NCBI GenBank assembly: GCA_902462155.1
Contig: CABQAQ010000004.1
Coordinates: 1-64,000, forward strand
Length of the DNA: 64,000 bases
From: an uncultured bacterium
GTDB taxonomy: Bacteria > Cyanobacteriota > Vampirovibrionia > Gastranaerophilales > Gastranaerophilaceae
Direction of reading: 5' to 3'
Part shown: piece after piece, positions 46,016-55,851 of the stretch
Position numbering within the stretch: the stretch's first letter is position 1
How the letters are laid out: the number at the start of each line of letters is the position of its first letter
Position numbers and translations under genes: made by a program
The notes under the pieces: model-generated
The model's database searches: none
Seen by the model: only the letters and a program-made list of their open reading frames with translations
Told to the model about the DNA's origin: nothing

Positions 46016-47113
46016 TTATAAAAATAATTGCTGTTGTTGGTTATTTATATTTTTAATATTATTGTAACCTAAATGTCTATAAGCAAACTGAGAGGCTTTT
46101 CTTCCTCGTGGTGTACGTTCTAAAAGACCTTCCTGTAATAAATATGGTTCATAAACATCTTCTATTGTTCTTATATCTTCAAACAAAGCTGCAGCTAATG
46201 TTTCTATACCCACAGGACCACCATTAAATTTTTCTATTATTAACTTTAATAGTGCTCGATCAGTTAAATCTAACCCGAATTTATCAATATTTAACTCCTC
46301 TAAAGCTTTCTTGGCTATCTCAAGCGTTACTTTGCCATCTGATTTTACAATTGCATAATCACTTATTCTTTTAACTAATCTATTAGCTATCCTTGGTGTT
46401 CCTCTAGATCTTGTTGCTGTTTCATAAGCAGCTTCTTCTGTTATTTCTATATTTAATATTTTTGCTGTTCGTTTTATTACTTGAACTAATTCTTCTTTTG
46501 TATAAAATTCTAATCTATGAATTATTCCAAATCTATCTCTTAATGGACCAGAAAGTGCACCGGCTTTTGTTGTAGCTGCTATTAACGTAAATTTAGGTAA
46601 AGGTAATCTTATTGTTTTTAAAGTTTGTGACTTTCCACTTGTCATATCTAAACTAAAATCCTCTAGTGCAGGATATAAAATTTCTTCTGCTATTTTATTT
46701 AACCTATGAATTTCGTCTATAAATAAGATATCACCTTCTTTTAAGGTCATTAATATTCCAATGATATCTCTTGGACGTTCAATTGAAGGTGCAGACGTAA
46801 TTTTTATTTTTTTATCTAGCTCATTTGCTATTACAGATGCTAAAGTCGTTTTACCTAACCCTGGCGGCCCATAAAATAATAAATGGTCAAGAGGCACCTT
46901 CCTTTTTTTTGATGCCTCTAAAGAAATTCTTAATGTAGACTTTAATGCTGTTTGACCTATATATTCATCAAAAGTCTTTGGACGAATATTTTTCTCATAA
47001 CTTTTATCAAATTCTATTTCTTTTGACTCTATCTGTTCTTCTCTTTTTAATTTCTTATTAATATTTCCATTATTTTGATATAAAGAGTCGTTTTTATCTT
47101 CAAAAATTACCAT
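46016..47113 (-). CDS. ruvB: Holliday junction branch migration helicase RuvB
   Basis: Ring ATPase that drives branch migration with RuvA. This 365-residue protein has IRPKTFDEYIGQTALKSTL, Walker A FYGPPGLGKTTLA, Walker B ILFIDEIHRL, the sensor ATTKAGALSGPLRDRFG, Arg finger region SRGTPRIANR and the winged-helix FQEG-like end (LLQEGLLERTPRGRKAS). About 40 extra residues precede the domain. A GAGG lies about 13 bases before the ATG. It is 17 bases downstream of the transporter gene, so probably co-transcribed. Confidence 0.96.
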   Translation of the reverse strand: MVIFEDKNDSLYQNNGNINKKLKREEQIESKEIEFDKSYEKNIRPKTFDEYIGQTALKSTLRISLEASKKRKVPLDHLLFYGPPGLGKTTLASVIANELDKKIKITSAPSIERPRDIIGILMTLKEGDILFIDEIHRLNKIAEEILYPALEDFSLDMTSGKSQTLKTIRLPLPKFTLIAATTKAGALSGPLRDRFGIIHRLEFYTKEELVQVIKRTAKILNIEITEEAAYETATRSRGTPRIANRLVKRISDYAIVKSDGKVTLEIAKKALEELNIDKFGLDLTDRALLKLIIEKFNGGPVGIETLAAALFEDIRTIEDVYEPYLLQEGLLERTPRGRKASQFAYRHLGYNNIKNINNQQQQLFL

Positions 47114-47130
47114 TTATAACATCAACCTCT

Positions 47131-48453
47131 TTAGATCAAATATTTAAGATAAATATAAATAGAACTTAAAACAAGAGATACGAATGTAAAAAATAAACCA
47201 TATTTTAAATATTTCATAAATGAAATTTTAAATCCTTTAGCCATTGCAGTTTCAGATACAATTACATTTGCAGCTGCCCCAATTATTGTAGCATTACCTC
47301 CTAAGCAAGCTCCTAGAGATAAACACCACCATAATGGATGTGCATAGGCTGCCCCTTGTACTTGCTGTATTTCATATATTAAAGGTGCCATTGTTGCTGT
47401 ATATGGAATATTATCTACTATTCCTGATATTATTCCAGAACCCCATAATATAGTCATCGTTGTTGCTGTTTCATTACCATGCGTTACCTCAAGTAACCAT
47501 TGTGCCATTAATTTTATTCCACCGGATGCTTCTAAACCACCTATTATTATAAATAAACCTATAAAGAAAAATATTGTATTCCATTCTACACATTCTAATA
47601 TCTCTTTTGGACTTTCAAATAATAATAATACACTTGCACCCATCATTGCTACTAAATATGTTTCTATATGGGTAATATCATGTGTTACAAATCCTAATAT
47701 TACTAAGAATAATATTAAACCGGATCTGATTAATAATCCTTTATCTTTAATTGTTTGTGAATTATCCAAAGTCTCAATATTTTTCATTTTTTCTTCTGTT
47801 GTTTTTAAAGATTTCCTAAAAAACAAAATTAAAAACATAATTGTTACAATGAATATTATACTCACTATTCCTGTAAGTTCTTGTAAAAAAGTTAAAAATG
47901 AAAATCCTGCTTTACTTCCTATAATAATATTTGGTGGATCTCCTATTAATGTTGCCGTACCGCCTATATTTGATGATAATATTTCTGTAATTAAATATGG
48001 AATAGGATCTAAATCTAATTGTTTTGCTATTGCAAAAGTTACGGGCATTACCAGTATAACTGTTGTTACATTATCCAAAAATGCTGATGTTATTGCTGTA
48101 AAAAGGCCTAGCACTATTAATATTTTTATAGGATGCCCTTTTGTATGTTTTAAAAGCTCATTCGCCAAATAATTAAACATACCGCTTTGAGCTGCTATAT
48201 GAACTATTATCATCATACTTACAAGCAAAAATATGACATTAAAGTCAATAAAGTTTGCAAAATAATTCTGTGATATACCTTCTTGTCCTCGGCTTGCTTC
48301 TACTAATCCTAAAAATATTGTAATGGATGCTCCTATTAGGGCTACCGTTACTTTTGAAATCTTTTCTGTAGCTATAAATAAATATGCAATTATCAGTATA
48401 ATACCTGAAATAATTATCGCATTATTCATTACAATAGTATGTAATGTTTCCAT
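47131..48453 (-). CDS. NhaD/ArsB-type ion transporter (SLC13-like permease)
   Basis: A 440-residue protein with 11-12 membrane helices, related to NhaD sodium/proton antiporters and ArsB. Conserved parts: FLDNVTTVILVMPVT, IGGTATLIGDPPNIIIGS, and the symmetric second half WGSGIISGIVDNIPYTAT and GACLGGNATIIGAAANVIV. The two Asp-Asn sites are typical of the ion-transporter superfamily. Substrate (sodium, arsenite or dicarboxylate) is not settled. GGGGAG precedes the ATG by 10 bases; ruvB follows closely. Confidence 0.85.
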   Translation of the reverse strand: METLHTIVMNNAIIISGIILIIAYLFIATEKISKVTVALIGASITIFLGLVEASRGQEGISQNYFANFIDFNVIFLLVSMMIIVHIAAQSGMFNYLANELLKHTKGHPIKILIVLGLFTAITSAFLDNVTTVILVMPVTFAIAKQLDLDPIPYLITEILSSNIGGTATLIGDPPNIIIGSKAGFSFLTFLQELTGIVSIIFIVTIMFLILFFRKSLKTTEEKMKNIETLDNSQTIKDKGLLIRSGLILFLVILGFVTHDITHIETYLVAMMGASVLLLFESPKEILECVEWNTIFFFIGLFIIIGGLEASGGIKLMAQWLLEVTHGNETATTMTILWGSGIISGIVDNIPYTATMAPLIYEIQQVQGAAYAHPLWWCLSLGACLGGNATIIGAAANVIVSETAMAKGFKISFMKYLKYGLFFTFVSLVLSSIYIYLKYLI

Positions 48454-48543
48454 ATTTATATTCTCCCCACCTCAGTAATATTCTTTTTTATCTTACTTTA
48501 AATTTTATTTTTAGTAAAGTTTTTTACAAAATTTTTTATTTCT

Positions 48544-49947
48544 TCAGTTCTTATCTTCTGTATTTAATATATCTTTAATCGCTGCTTCTCCCATTTGAAA
48601 ACAACTCTTCTGGACTCTTAATGCTGCTTGGGCCTCAAATTCTGCACTTAATATCCTTCCTATTATATATAAATTCTCATAATTATACGACTTTATTGCT
48701 TCTAAACATAAACTATATGCTTTCGTTATCTTCTGTAATTTATCAGAATCTTTTTTATTACCATGTATATCTATCGGATAGTCTGATTGTAATATTTCAT
48801 TATTAAATCTTTTATTTTCAATCATATCTTCTTTTTTATATATATACTTTCCTCTTATTCCGTAAGAATATCTGATTCCTAAACTATTCGCTATATTCGA
48901 TATTGTCGCTTCTTCAAATCCAGGAAGATATTTTCTCGCAAATTGATATAATCGATATATACGCTCTCTCCCTTCTATAATTGCTTTTGTCTCACTATTT
49001 ACATCTGTTACAATTGTCTTTATCCTTGGAGCATTGAATGCTACACTATTCTTGCTGTTTGCTATTGTAAATATCTGAAAATAATCACTATCTTCTTTTT
49101 CAATAACTCTATCTCTTATTGCTTTTTCAAATATAGGCTTTAATGCCCACTCTGTTTTGCTATTTGTTGTGTATGCTGTTGATAATTGTATATCCCCATA
49201 TTCATCTTTGCATATTGGACTTATATCTCTATTTTTATCTATTGATTCTAAAAAAATACTAAACTTCTCTATATTAACATTTGTTAATATAAATCGTAAA
49301 GTCACACTCTGATTCATATTTTCACTATTTTCAATCAATTCGCACTTTGCTAATCGTGATAATATTCCATCTCCTGTTGCATCAATAAAATATTTTGCAT
49401 TTATTTCCTTTTTAAAAATATTATCATTATATATCTTATCGTTACATAGTGATAATATTTTATCCTTGTTGTTGTTTTGATCTATTGGATTATCGTTATA
49501 TTTCGAATCGTTATATATTGATAATCTTTTATCAATTTTATTAAAACCTAAATTAGAAAAAATAATAACTGAATTGATTTTTTGATTGTTATATTTAACA
49601 TCTATTAAATAAGAATCATACAGTATTTCACAGTTAACACTTTTTAATAAATCATCAAGTACTATCTGGCAAAGCATTGGATTTATCCATAGATCATTAT
49701 TATTATATTCAAATGTAATACTTGCGTTATATTGTTTTAATTTTATTTTAAAATCATTGATAAATTCGCTATTTAAATTCTGATCTAGAGTTTTCATGAC
49801 AGGAATAACTAATCCTGATGTAATTGAACCTCCTAAATATATATTCTTTTCTACCAATAAAGTCTTTAATCCTTTTTTGCTTGCTATATATGCTGCTGCA
49901 ATTCCGGATGTACCTCCACCTATTATTATTACATCATATTTATACAT
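48544..49947 (-). CDS. FAD-dependent oxidoreductase (FAD_oxidored family)
   Basis: A 467-residue flavoprotein: N-terminal dinucleotide-binding motif VIIIGGGTSGIAAAYIASKK, VEKNIYLGGSITSG, the FIDATGDGILSRLA element typical of PF12831 enzymes, and the C-terminal GRILSAEFEAQAALRVQKS. A low-complexity insert with repeated IYNDxKYNDN-like text at about 145-175 is unusual. The substrate is unknown. Its strong ribosome site (AAAGGGGA) is close to the ATG. Confidence 0.85.
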   Translation of the reverse strand: MYKYDVIIIGGGTSGIAAAYIASKKGLKTLLVEKNIYLGGSITSGLVIPVMKTLDQNLNSEFINDFKIKLKQYNASITFEYNNNDLWINPMLCQIVLDDLLKSVNCEILYDSYLIDVKYNNQKINSVIIFSNLGFNKIDKRLSIYNDSKYNDNPIDQNNNKDKILSLCNDKIYNDNIFKKEINAKYFIDATGDGILSRLAKCELIENSENMNQSVTLRFILTNVNIEKFSIFLESIDKNRDISPICKDEYGDIQLSTAYTTNSKTEWALKPIFEKAIRDRVIEKEDSDYFQIFTIANSKNSVAFNAPRIKTIVTDVNSETKAIIEGRERIYRLYQFARKYLPGFEEATISNIANSLGIRYSYGIRGKYIYKKEDMIENKRFNNEILQSDYPIDIHGNKKDSDKLQKITKAYSLCLEAIKSYNYENLYIIGRILSAEFEAQAALRVQKSCFQMGEAAIKDILNTEDKN

Positions 49948-49987
49948 ATATCCCCTTTGTTTATTATAATTTTTATTTACATTTAAA

Positions 49988-51019
49988 TTATAATAAATTC
50001 TTACTTTTATTAAAAGACTTTATATAGCTACTTGTAGATTGTACTTTATTGTCTTTAATAAATTTATTTCTATTAAATAAAATTTCTTCATTTGTTAAAT
50101 TTAATTCAGGATCTTGAAACATTACTCCGGCACTTGTATTCAATAAGCCAAGATCAAAATTATCTAATTGATTTTTTATTAAAGATGGATCTTTTACTCC
50201 TATTGTACCTATTGATTTATTATTGTTATTATTATCAACTATTTTACCTATAGAAAAGCCTACCTTTATCATTGTATTACGTATAGCAGCCGAACTAGAA
50301 TATGTAATTAATTTTCCATCATTTGCTAAAAAATTATATAACTTTTTAAAAAACTGATATGACCATAGTATAGGAGTTTTAATAGGGGTAAATGCATCTA
50401 AATAAATAAGATCATATTTTTTATCGGCATTATATTTTCTTGCATCATCTACAAAAAATCTCATAGAAAAATTATTGATTTTATTGTATTTTAATCTATT
50501 TTTCTCACTTTTAGATATATATTGATAATATATATTATGTAACAAGCCCTCTTGATTATCATTATCTATATTACCTAGTAGATTAAATGATAAATAACTA
50601 TTTAAACTCTCTTCTAATTTTATTAATTTTATAAATCCTATATATTCTGTTTTAAAATTTTCTATTAAATTTTGTAAAATTATTATATTTGTAAATTCAT
50701 TATATTGTTCTGCTTTAATAAATGGAGAGATAAATATTAAATTTTTATCTATTTCTAAAGCATCTATATTTAAATTTATATTTATATTATTTTTTTGCAT
50801 TTCATCTATTAATGTTTTGGAATTATATCCTATTCCATAACATATATCTAAAAGATTAATTTCTTTTTTATTTTTTAATAAACTTATTTCGGATGGCTTT
50901 ATAAATTTATTTAAACTTTCAGTATATGCTCCATATGTTGAATGATAAATATCATTTACTTCTCTATTAAATAATCCGACTGAATTATCTTCCGTTATAC
51001 AAAAATCTATATTTTTCAT
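49988..51019 (-). CDS. MnmC-like SAM-dependent methyltransferase
   Basis: A 343-residue protein with a methyltransferase domain related to the MnmC(M) part of the tRNA-U34 modification enzyme: VGLFNREVNDIYHSTYGAYTES, LLDICYGIGYNSKTLIDEM (SAM motif I), and YDLIYLDAFTPIKTPILWS, LITYSSSAAIRNTMIKVGF. It lacks the MnmC oxidase domain, as in cyanobacteria and many other bacteria. It has a polyasparagine stretch near residue 265 and a divergent C-terminal tail. TATAAT lies 6 bases before its ATG, with no Shine-Dalgarno. Confidence 0.85.
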   Translation of the reverse strand: MKNIDFCITEDNSVGLFNREVNDIYHSTYGAYTESLNKFIKPSEISLLKNKKEINLLDICYGIGYNSKTLIDEMQKNNININLNIDALEIDKNLIFISPFIKAEQYNEFTNIIILQNLIENFKTEYIGFIKLIKLEESLNSYLSFNLLGNIDNDNQEGLLHNIYYQYISKSEKNRLKYNKINNFSMRFFVDDARKYNADKKYDLIYLDAFTPIKTPILWSYQFFKKLYNFLANDGKLITYSSSAAIRNTMIKVGFSIGKIVDNNNNNKSIGTIGVKDPSLIKNQLDNFDLGLLNTSAGVMFQDPELNLTNEEILFNRNKFIKDNKVQSTSSYIKSFNKSKNLL

Positions 51020-51025
51020 ATTTTA

Positions 51026-51031
51026 ATTATA
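51026..51031 (-). promoter_or_regulatory. Candidate leaderless -10 box of the MnmC-like gene
   Basis: On the minus strand TATAAT (51031-51026) is followed by 6 bases and the ATG at 51019; -35 is weak. Confidence 0.45.
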
Positions 51032-51121
51032 TCTTTATAATAAAAAAAATATTCATTTATTAAGATGAATATTTTTATCGATATATATCTAATCGTATTA
51101 TTTTCATTATTTAAGTAAAAT

Positions 51122-51910
51122 TTATTCTTTTATAGATTCTTTTCTGGATAAAATTTTTAATTCGTTATGCATATCTGAATACTCTTTTTTTTCACTAAGT
51201 TCATTTTTATGCTTATTGAAAAATTCTGTAACAGGAGTTTTAGACTCTGATTTTATTATTTCTTCAAAGTTATTAATCAAAGAGTATAAATAATTATGGT
51301 TCTCTTTAATTTTGTTAATCTGATCCTCAGTTAACTTTTCTTTGGTTTTATTCTTTATTATACTTGCATCTTGATTCATTAAGCCTAAAGTTAGATGCTT
51401 AAAACTTTCTTCAATCAGAGAAAGAGATTTACGATCTATTTTATTATTTTTAAATTTATCCATTAAAGAGTTATAAAATTTATTCATAGAAATTATATTT
51501 TCTTTTAATTTTTCTTTTAATTCACCTACTCTTGGATCATTTACAGATAATATTTTATATAAAACTTTATCTCTATCAGTCAAGACTTCTGAATGGTAAT
51601 TTGCTAGATCTTCGGTAAGTTTTTTTTTAATTTTTCCGAAAAATAATATTTGTCTATCTATTTTCGATTTATTAAAAACATTTCTCTTGGATTGTAATTT
51701 AATTATTTTAGACGTTATTTTTTTACAATGAAATTCTAAAGCTTCCCAAGTAGATACAGATTCAGAAGTTGCTACTACATTGGCTTCACTTTTTAACTGA
51801 TTTTTTCCTCGATCATTAGTATAATTTATTTTTATATCGTCTTGTTTTTTTATAGTGTTATTTAAATGGAAACAAGTCATATTTTTAACTGTATTAACTA
51901 GTTTAAACAT
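51122..51910 (-). CDS. Orphan helical Lys/Asn-rich protein
   Basis: No family recognised. This 262-residue protein is highly charged and mainly helical from about residue 55 on, with coiled-coil-like stretches (KIKKKLTEDLANYHSEV; LKEKLKENIISMNKFYNS), no membrane segment or signal peptide. A leader of about 40 bases with AAGGCGG before the ATG and a TATAAT upstream indicates a normal, not leaderless, transcript. It may be one of the lineage-specific orphans like 11969-12577. Confidence 0.6.
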   Translation of the reverse strand: MFKLVNTVKNMTCFHLNNTIKKQDDIKINYTNDRGKNQLKSEANVVATSESVSTWEALEFHCKKITSKIIKLQSKRNVFNKSKIDRQILFFGKIKKKLTEDLANYHSEVLTDRDKVLYKILSVNDPRVGELKEKLKENIISMNKFYNSLMDKFKNNKIDRKSLSLIEESFKHLTLGLMNQDASIIKNKTKEKLTEDQINKIKENHNYLYSLINNFEEIIKSESKTPVTEFFNKHKNELSEKKEYSDMHNELKILSRKESIKE

Positions 51911-52109
51911 TTTTCTATAAACCGCCTTACTAAATCATCAATATTATAATAGAATAGACGACATAAATAGTATTTACTTTAATAAATTTTACAGAATGTT
52001 AGATATTATCAATATGTATCTTAAAGATATATATTGATAACGTAATGTTAGAATATAAACTTTTTTTGTATATTATGTTATAATGAAAAAAATAAATTAG
52101 GAGAACAGT

Positions 52110-52673
52110 ATGTGGGATAACATATATTATTACGATCAATTATTATTACTAAAATTAAATGGTTCGTGGGGATTATTTTGGGATAAATTTTTTTGGTATG
52201 TAACAAAACCTATAATTTGGATACCACTATTTATAATCATAATGGTAATAGGAGTGAAAAAAATCGGCTGGAAAAAGACTTTACTAGCAGCACTATTAAT
52301 AGCAATAGGTATAATAATATCAGATGATATATGTAGCTATTTTAAAAAAACTGTAATGAAATTAAGACCTAGCCGTAATCCTGAAATAATGCATCTGGTA
52401 CATACCGTGTATAGCTACAGAGGCGGCTTATATGGAACGTTCTCTGCTCACGCTGCAAATAGTTTTTTCTTGGCAATATTTACTAGTTCGGTAATTCAAA
52501 ATACATTGTTTACTATAATCATGTTGTTATGGGCATTATTATTCTCTTTTTCTAGAATATATCTAGGTGTTCATTTCCCATTAGATCTACTTTTTGGGTC
52601 TTTAACCGGAATAATAGTAGCATTAATAATGTTTAAAATTTATAATATTATAATAAAAAAATGTGTAAAATAA
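52110..52673 (+). CDS. PAP2-family membrane phosphatase
   Basis: A 187-residue membrane phosphatase of the PAP2 superfamily, likely acting on undecaprenyl pyrophosphate or phosphatidic acid in the periplasm. Motifs in order: KKTVMKLRPSR (C1), GTFSAHAANSFF (C2 with catalytic His) and SRIYLGVHFPLDLL (C3). Five or six membrane helices. AGGAGAA lies about 5 bases before the ATG, with a leader after TATAAT. It precedes the AI-2E-family gene by 26 bases. Confidence 0.88.
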   Translation: MWDNIYYYDQLLLLKLNGSWGLFWDKFFWYVTKPIIWIPLFIIIMVIGVKKIGWKKTLLAALLIAIGIIISDDICSYFKKTVMKLRPSRNPEIMHLVHTVYSYRGGLYGTFSAHAANSFFLAIFTSSVIQNTLFTIIMLLWALLFSFSRIYLGVHFPLDLLFGSLTGIIVALIMFKIYNIIIKKCVK

Positions 52674-52699
52674 ATATAAGATAAAAGCAGGTGTGAATA

Positions 52700-53731
52700 A
52701 TGGCTGAAAAATTTTCAATTAGGAATATTTTGATAATTTTACTTGTATTGTTAATGTTTTATTTAGCATATAAAGTAATAGATATAGTTTTGATATTATT
52801 TGCTTCTTATGTATTATCGTGTTCATTTAATCCTATAGTTGATAAGTTGCAAGAAAAAAAAATACCACGAGAAATAGGAACAGCACTTGTATTACTATTG
52901 ACTATAATAGCTATTTTAATATTTTTAGCTCCAGCATTAGTTGTTGGAATAAAAGAACTGATTCAATTTTTAATTGATTTACCAAGTATTATTCACGCAT
53001 TTTCAACATTTTTAGATAATACAAAAATAGGATCATTTATATTAGGCAAATATATAGATTTATCACAATTATCAGTAAATACAGCAAATCTAACAAATAA
53101 TATAATATCAAATATAAAAAGTTTTACATTTGCATTAGCACAATGGGTAACAGTATTTATAGCAGTAGTAATAATAACATATTATTGGGTCGCAAATAGA
53201 GAAAAATTTAAAAAAAGTTTCTTAATGTTTTTTCCTTTAAACATAAGATCAAAGGCTGATAAAATAGCTAATAATATATCTACGCAAATAGGTGGATATA
53301 TAATAGCCCAAGTCGGTGTAATGTTTGCTGCGGGATTATTTACAGGTTTAGGATTATTATTACTAGGAGTGAAAAATTGGTTTGTAATAGGTTTATTAAC
53401 ATCTATTTTTGATATAGTTCCTATAATAGGGCCTATAATAGCCGGAGTGATAGCACTATTTATGAACTCATCATCCAGTCCATTATTTATGTTTGCAATA
53501 GTTGCTGTATTCTTTATAGCCCAATGGTTACAGAATGCTTGGGCAAGACCTATTGTATATAGCAAATTTTTAGATATAAATCCTGTAATAATAGTGTTAG
53601 CATTGCTAATAGCAGCAAAATTCTTAGGTTTTTGGGGTGTATTACTGGCCCCTGCAATGGCAGCAGTATGCTGCACTTTAGTAGACGAACTTTATGTAAA
53701 GCAGATTAATAATTATGAAGAAAATAAATAA
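52700..53731 (+). CDS. AI-2E (PerM/TqsA/YdiK) family membrane protein
   Basis: A 343-residue permease-like protein: N-terminal helices (ILIILLVLLMFYLAYKVIDIVLIL), SCSFNPIVDKLQEKKIPR, and a C-terminal block with FDIVPIIGPIIAGVIALF, typical of the family. The members export AI-2 or act as ion or osmotic antiporters; which applies here is unknown. It overlaps the next gene by 17 bases. Confidence 0.87.
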   Translation: MAEKFSIRNILIILLVLLMFYLAYKVIDIVLILFASYVLSCSFNPIVDKLQEKKIPREIGTALVLLLTIIAILIFLAPALVVGIKELIQFLIDLPSIIHAFSTFLDNTKIGSFILGKYIDLSQLSVNTANLTNNIISNIKSFTFALAQWVTVFIAVVIITYYWVANREKFKKSFLMFFPLNIRSKADKIANNISTQIGGYIIAQVGVMFAAGLFTGLGLLLLGVKNWFVIGLLTSIFDIVPIIGPIIAGVIALFMNSSSSPLFMFAIVAVFFIAQWLQNAWARPIVYSKFLDINPVIIVLALLIAAKFLGFWGVLLAPAMAAVCCTLVDELYVKQINNYEENK

Positions 53732-55334
53732 CGAAATTTTTTTATATGAAAGAAATGTATCAAAAAATGCTAATTTGAATATATGGTTAGCATATCCAAG
53801 TATATATTCTTTTGGAATGTCCTCTTTAGGTTTTTTGTCAATTTTTAAAATGTTTGATGAAAAAAAAGAATATTTTATTGAAAGAATTTTTACAGATACA
53901 AAAGAAACACAATTAATGGTAAATCAGGTAGATCTAATCGGGTTTTCAATATCATTTGAAATAGATTTTTTATCTGTGTTTAAAATTTTAGAAAAATATA
54001 ATTATCCACTTAAAACGAAAGATAGACTAGAAATTAATACATTGATATTCGCAGGAGGTCCTGTATTAACTTCAAATCCGGAACCATTTGCTGAAATTTT
54101 TGACTTTATTATAATAGGTGATGGCGAAAAAATTAATTTAAAAGTAGCACAAATTCTAGAAGAAAATAAGAATTTATCCAAAATAGAAAAGTTAAAAAAG
54201 TTATCAGAAATAGATGGCATATATGTTCCAGAATTAACAATTTATGATAAAAAAAATAAAAAGGTTAAAACTTTAGATGGAATCGAATTAAAAGTTAATA
54301 AAATAACAGAAGAGTTAACAAAATGTATAGCAACAAGCATATTGTCAGATAAAAGTTATTTTGCAAGTACATATATAATAGAATTAACTAGAGGATGTCC
54401 GCAAAAATGTGGATTTTGTTTAGCCTCATATTTAAATTTACCAAATAGATATCCTCCTTATGAGGAAATAATAAAATCAATAGACAAGGGGTTAGAATAT
54501 ACAAATAAAATAGCTTTTCTTGGAGCATTAGTATCTGCTCATCCTCAATTTGATAAAATATGTAATTATATAGCAGATAAAATAAAAGCGAATAAAGAAA
54601 TAGAGTTATCAATATCATCGTTAAGAGTAGACAGTATAAATGAGAATCTAGTTAAGACCTTAATCTTAGCAGGACAAAAACATGCAACAATAGCAATAGA
54701 AGCTGGAAGTGACAGATTAAGAAAAGTAATAAATAAAAATTTAAAAGAGCAACAGATTCTAGAAGCCGTAAAAATAGCATCTATAAATGGCCTTAAAGGA
54801 TTTAAAGTATATGCAATGATCGGATTGCCAACAGAAACTGATGAAGATATTGAAGAATTAGTAAAATTAGCGAAGAAGATGCAGGGAATAGATAAATCCT
54901 TTGATTTAACTTTTTCATTTTCAACATTTGTTCCGAAAGCTAATACTCCATTTATGTTTGCAAGTAGAGAAAATACAAAGAATCTTGAAAGGAAATATGA
55001 GTATTTAAAGAAAGAATTCCATAAACTTGGAATAAAAATAAGATGTTCAAGTGTAAAATGGGATGACATACAAGCATTAATATCAAAAGCAGATAGATCA
55101 TTTAGTGATTATTTAATTGATGTATATAAAACAAAAGGTAATTTAGGTTCATTTAAGAAAGCTTACAAGAATTTTGCTGAAGAGAACTCATTACCTACAT
55201 TATCAGAATATTTGGAAACAAAAGTAAATATAGAAGCAAACTTTCCATATGATTTTATAAATATATATCCTGGAAAAGATTATTTAAAGAAAGAATACAC
55301 CAGATTAATGTCGAATTTTAAATTAAGTGTATAA
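53715..55334 (+). CDS. B12-binding-type radical SAM protein
   Basis: A 539-residue protein. The first 190 residues look like a cobalamin-binding-like Rossmann domain (LAYPSIYSFGMSSLGFLS, VDLIGFSISFEIDFLSVF, FAGGPVLTSNPEPFAE, DFIIIGDGE). The radical SAM domain has CPQKCGFC (about 229-236) and LSISSLRVDS, TIAIEAGSDRLRKVINKN and AMIGLPTETDEDIEEL. It belongs near the TIGR03960-like families; no classical DxHxxG B12 motif is visible. It overlaps the upstream permease gene, so they are probably one operon. Substrate unknown. Confidence 0.82.
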   Translation: MKKINNEIFLYERNVSKNANLNIWLAYPSIYSFGMSSLGFLSIFKMFDEKKEYFIERIFTDTKETQLMVNQVDLIGFSISFEIDFLSVFKILEKYNYPLKTKDRLEINTLIFAGGPVLTSNPEPFAEIFDFIIIGDGEKINLKVAQILEENKNLSKIEKLKKLSEIDGIYVPELTIYDKKNKKVKTLDGIELKVNKITEELTKCIATSILSDKSYFASTYIIELTRGCPQKCGFCLASYLNLPNRYPPYEEIIKSIDKGLEYTNKIAFLGALVSAHPQFDKICNYIADKIKANKEIELSISSLRVDSINENLVKTLILAGQKHATIAIEAGSDRLRKVINKNLKEQQILEAVKIASINGLKGFKVYAMIGLPTETDEDIEELVKLAKKMQGIDKSFDLTFSFSTFVPKANTPFMFASRENTKNLERKYEYLKKEFHKLGIKIRCSSVKWDDIQALISKADRSFSDYLIDVYKTKGNLGSFKKAYKNFAEENSLPTLSEYLETKVNIEANFPYDFINIYPGKDYLKKEYTRLMSNFKLSV

Positions 55335-55489
55335 TTTACAAATAATATACATAGAATTAATAAAAAAAAACGACAGAATATATTAAGAAAGATGAATAGA
55401 TTAAAAATTGTCATGAATCAATGTTTATAGGTATTTCAGGAATTTTCTTATAGAGTTTTAATAATAAAAAAAATAATAATAAAAAAGTG

Positions 55490-55518
55490 TTGACTTTTGT
55501 AGTTTTTTAATTTATTAT
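55490..55518 (+). promoter_or_regulatory. Promoter of the candidate small RNA
   Basis: TTGACT (55490-55495), 17 bases, TATTAT (55513-55518): the best -35 match in the window. The start is expected near 55525. Confidence 0.75.
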
Positions 55519-55524
55519 AATAAT

Positions 55525-55691
55525 GTAAATTTTAAAGTGTAGTCGAAACACTAATAATACATAGAACATTAAGAATTTGCTGAAACATTAACAATTATAT
55601 TATAGTCATAAACTCCTAAATATATAATATACACAAATAAAAACCATTAGAATGCAGAAACAACCCACTCTTTCACAGAGTGGTTTTTTTT
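55525..55691 (+). ncRNA. Candidate small RNA of unknown class (about 165 nt)
   Basis: A strong promoter upstream and an intrinsic terminator (55665-55691) bound an RNA of about 165 bases with no credible reading frame. A short AGTGT/ACACT stem lies near its 5' end (around 55537-55552). It does not show the SRP, tmRNA or RNase P signatures, and the end-pairing expected of 6S RNA is not evident. It could alternatively be the attenuated 5' leader of the orphan at 55852. Bases 55335-55489 before it hold nothing identifiable. Confidence 0.55.
55665..55691 (+). terminator. Intrinsic terminator of the small RNA
   Basis: CCACTCT (55665-55671) pairs with AGAGTGG (55677-55683) over a 5-base loop, followed by eight T (55684-55691). 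Confidence 0.85.
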
Positions 55692-55729
55692 AGTGTATAA
55701 TATACATTATATTAAATTTATATCTTTGT

Positions 55730-55776
55730 AAAGAAATGTAAATATTGCGACACAAAAATAGCAATATTATTTCTTT
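55730..55776 (+). promoter_or_regulatory. Long leader hairpin before the 55852 orphan
   Basis: Two stacked 8-bp stems (AAAGAAAT at 55730-55737 with 55769-55776; AATATTGC at 55741-55748 with 55761-55768), one 3-base bulge and a 12-base loop. It could be a leader structure stabilising the mRNA or a second terminator-like barrier. It lies 76 bases before the ATG. Confidence 0.6.
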
Positions 55777-55851
55777 TTAAGAGTTTATAAAATGTAAGTA
55801 GTGAATCATAACATATATAAAATGTATTTAATATAATGGAGGAAATTCGTC

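Noticed and set aside
55525..55691. 6S RNA
   Set aside because: The 5' and 3' ends do not pair into the long interrupted hairpin expected of 6S RNA, so only an unassigned RNA is claimed.
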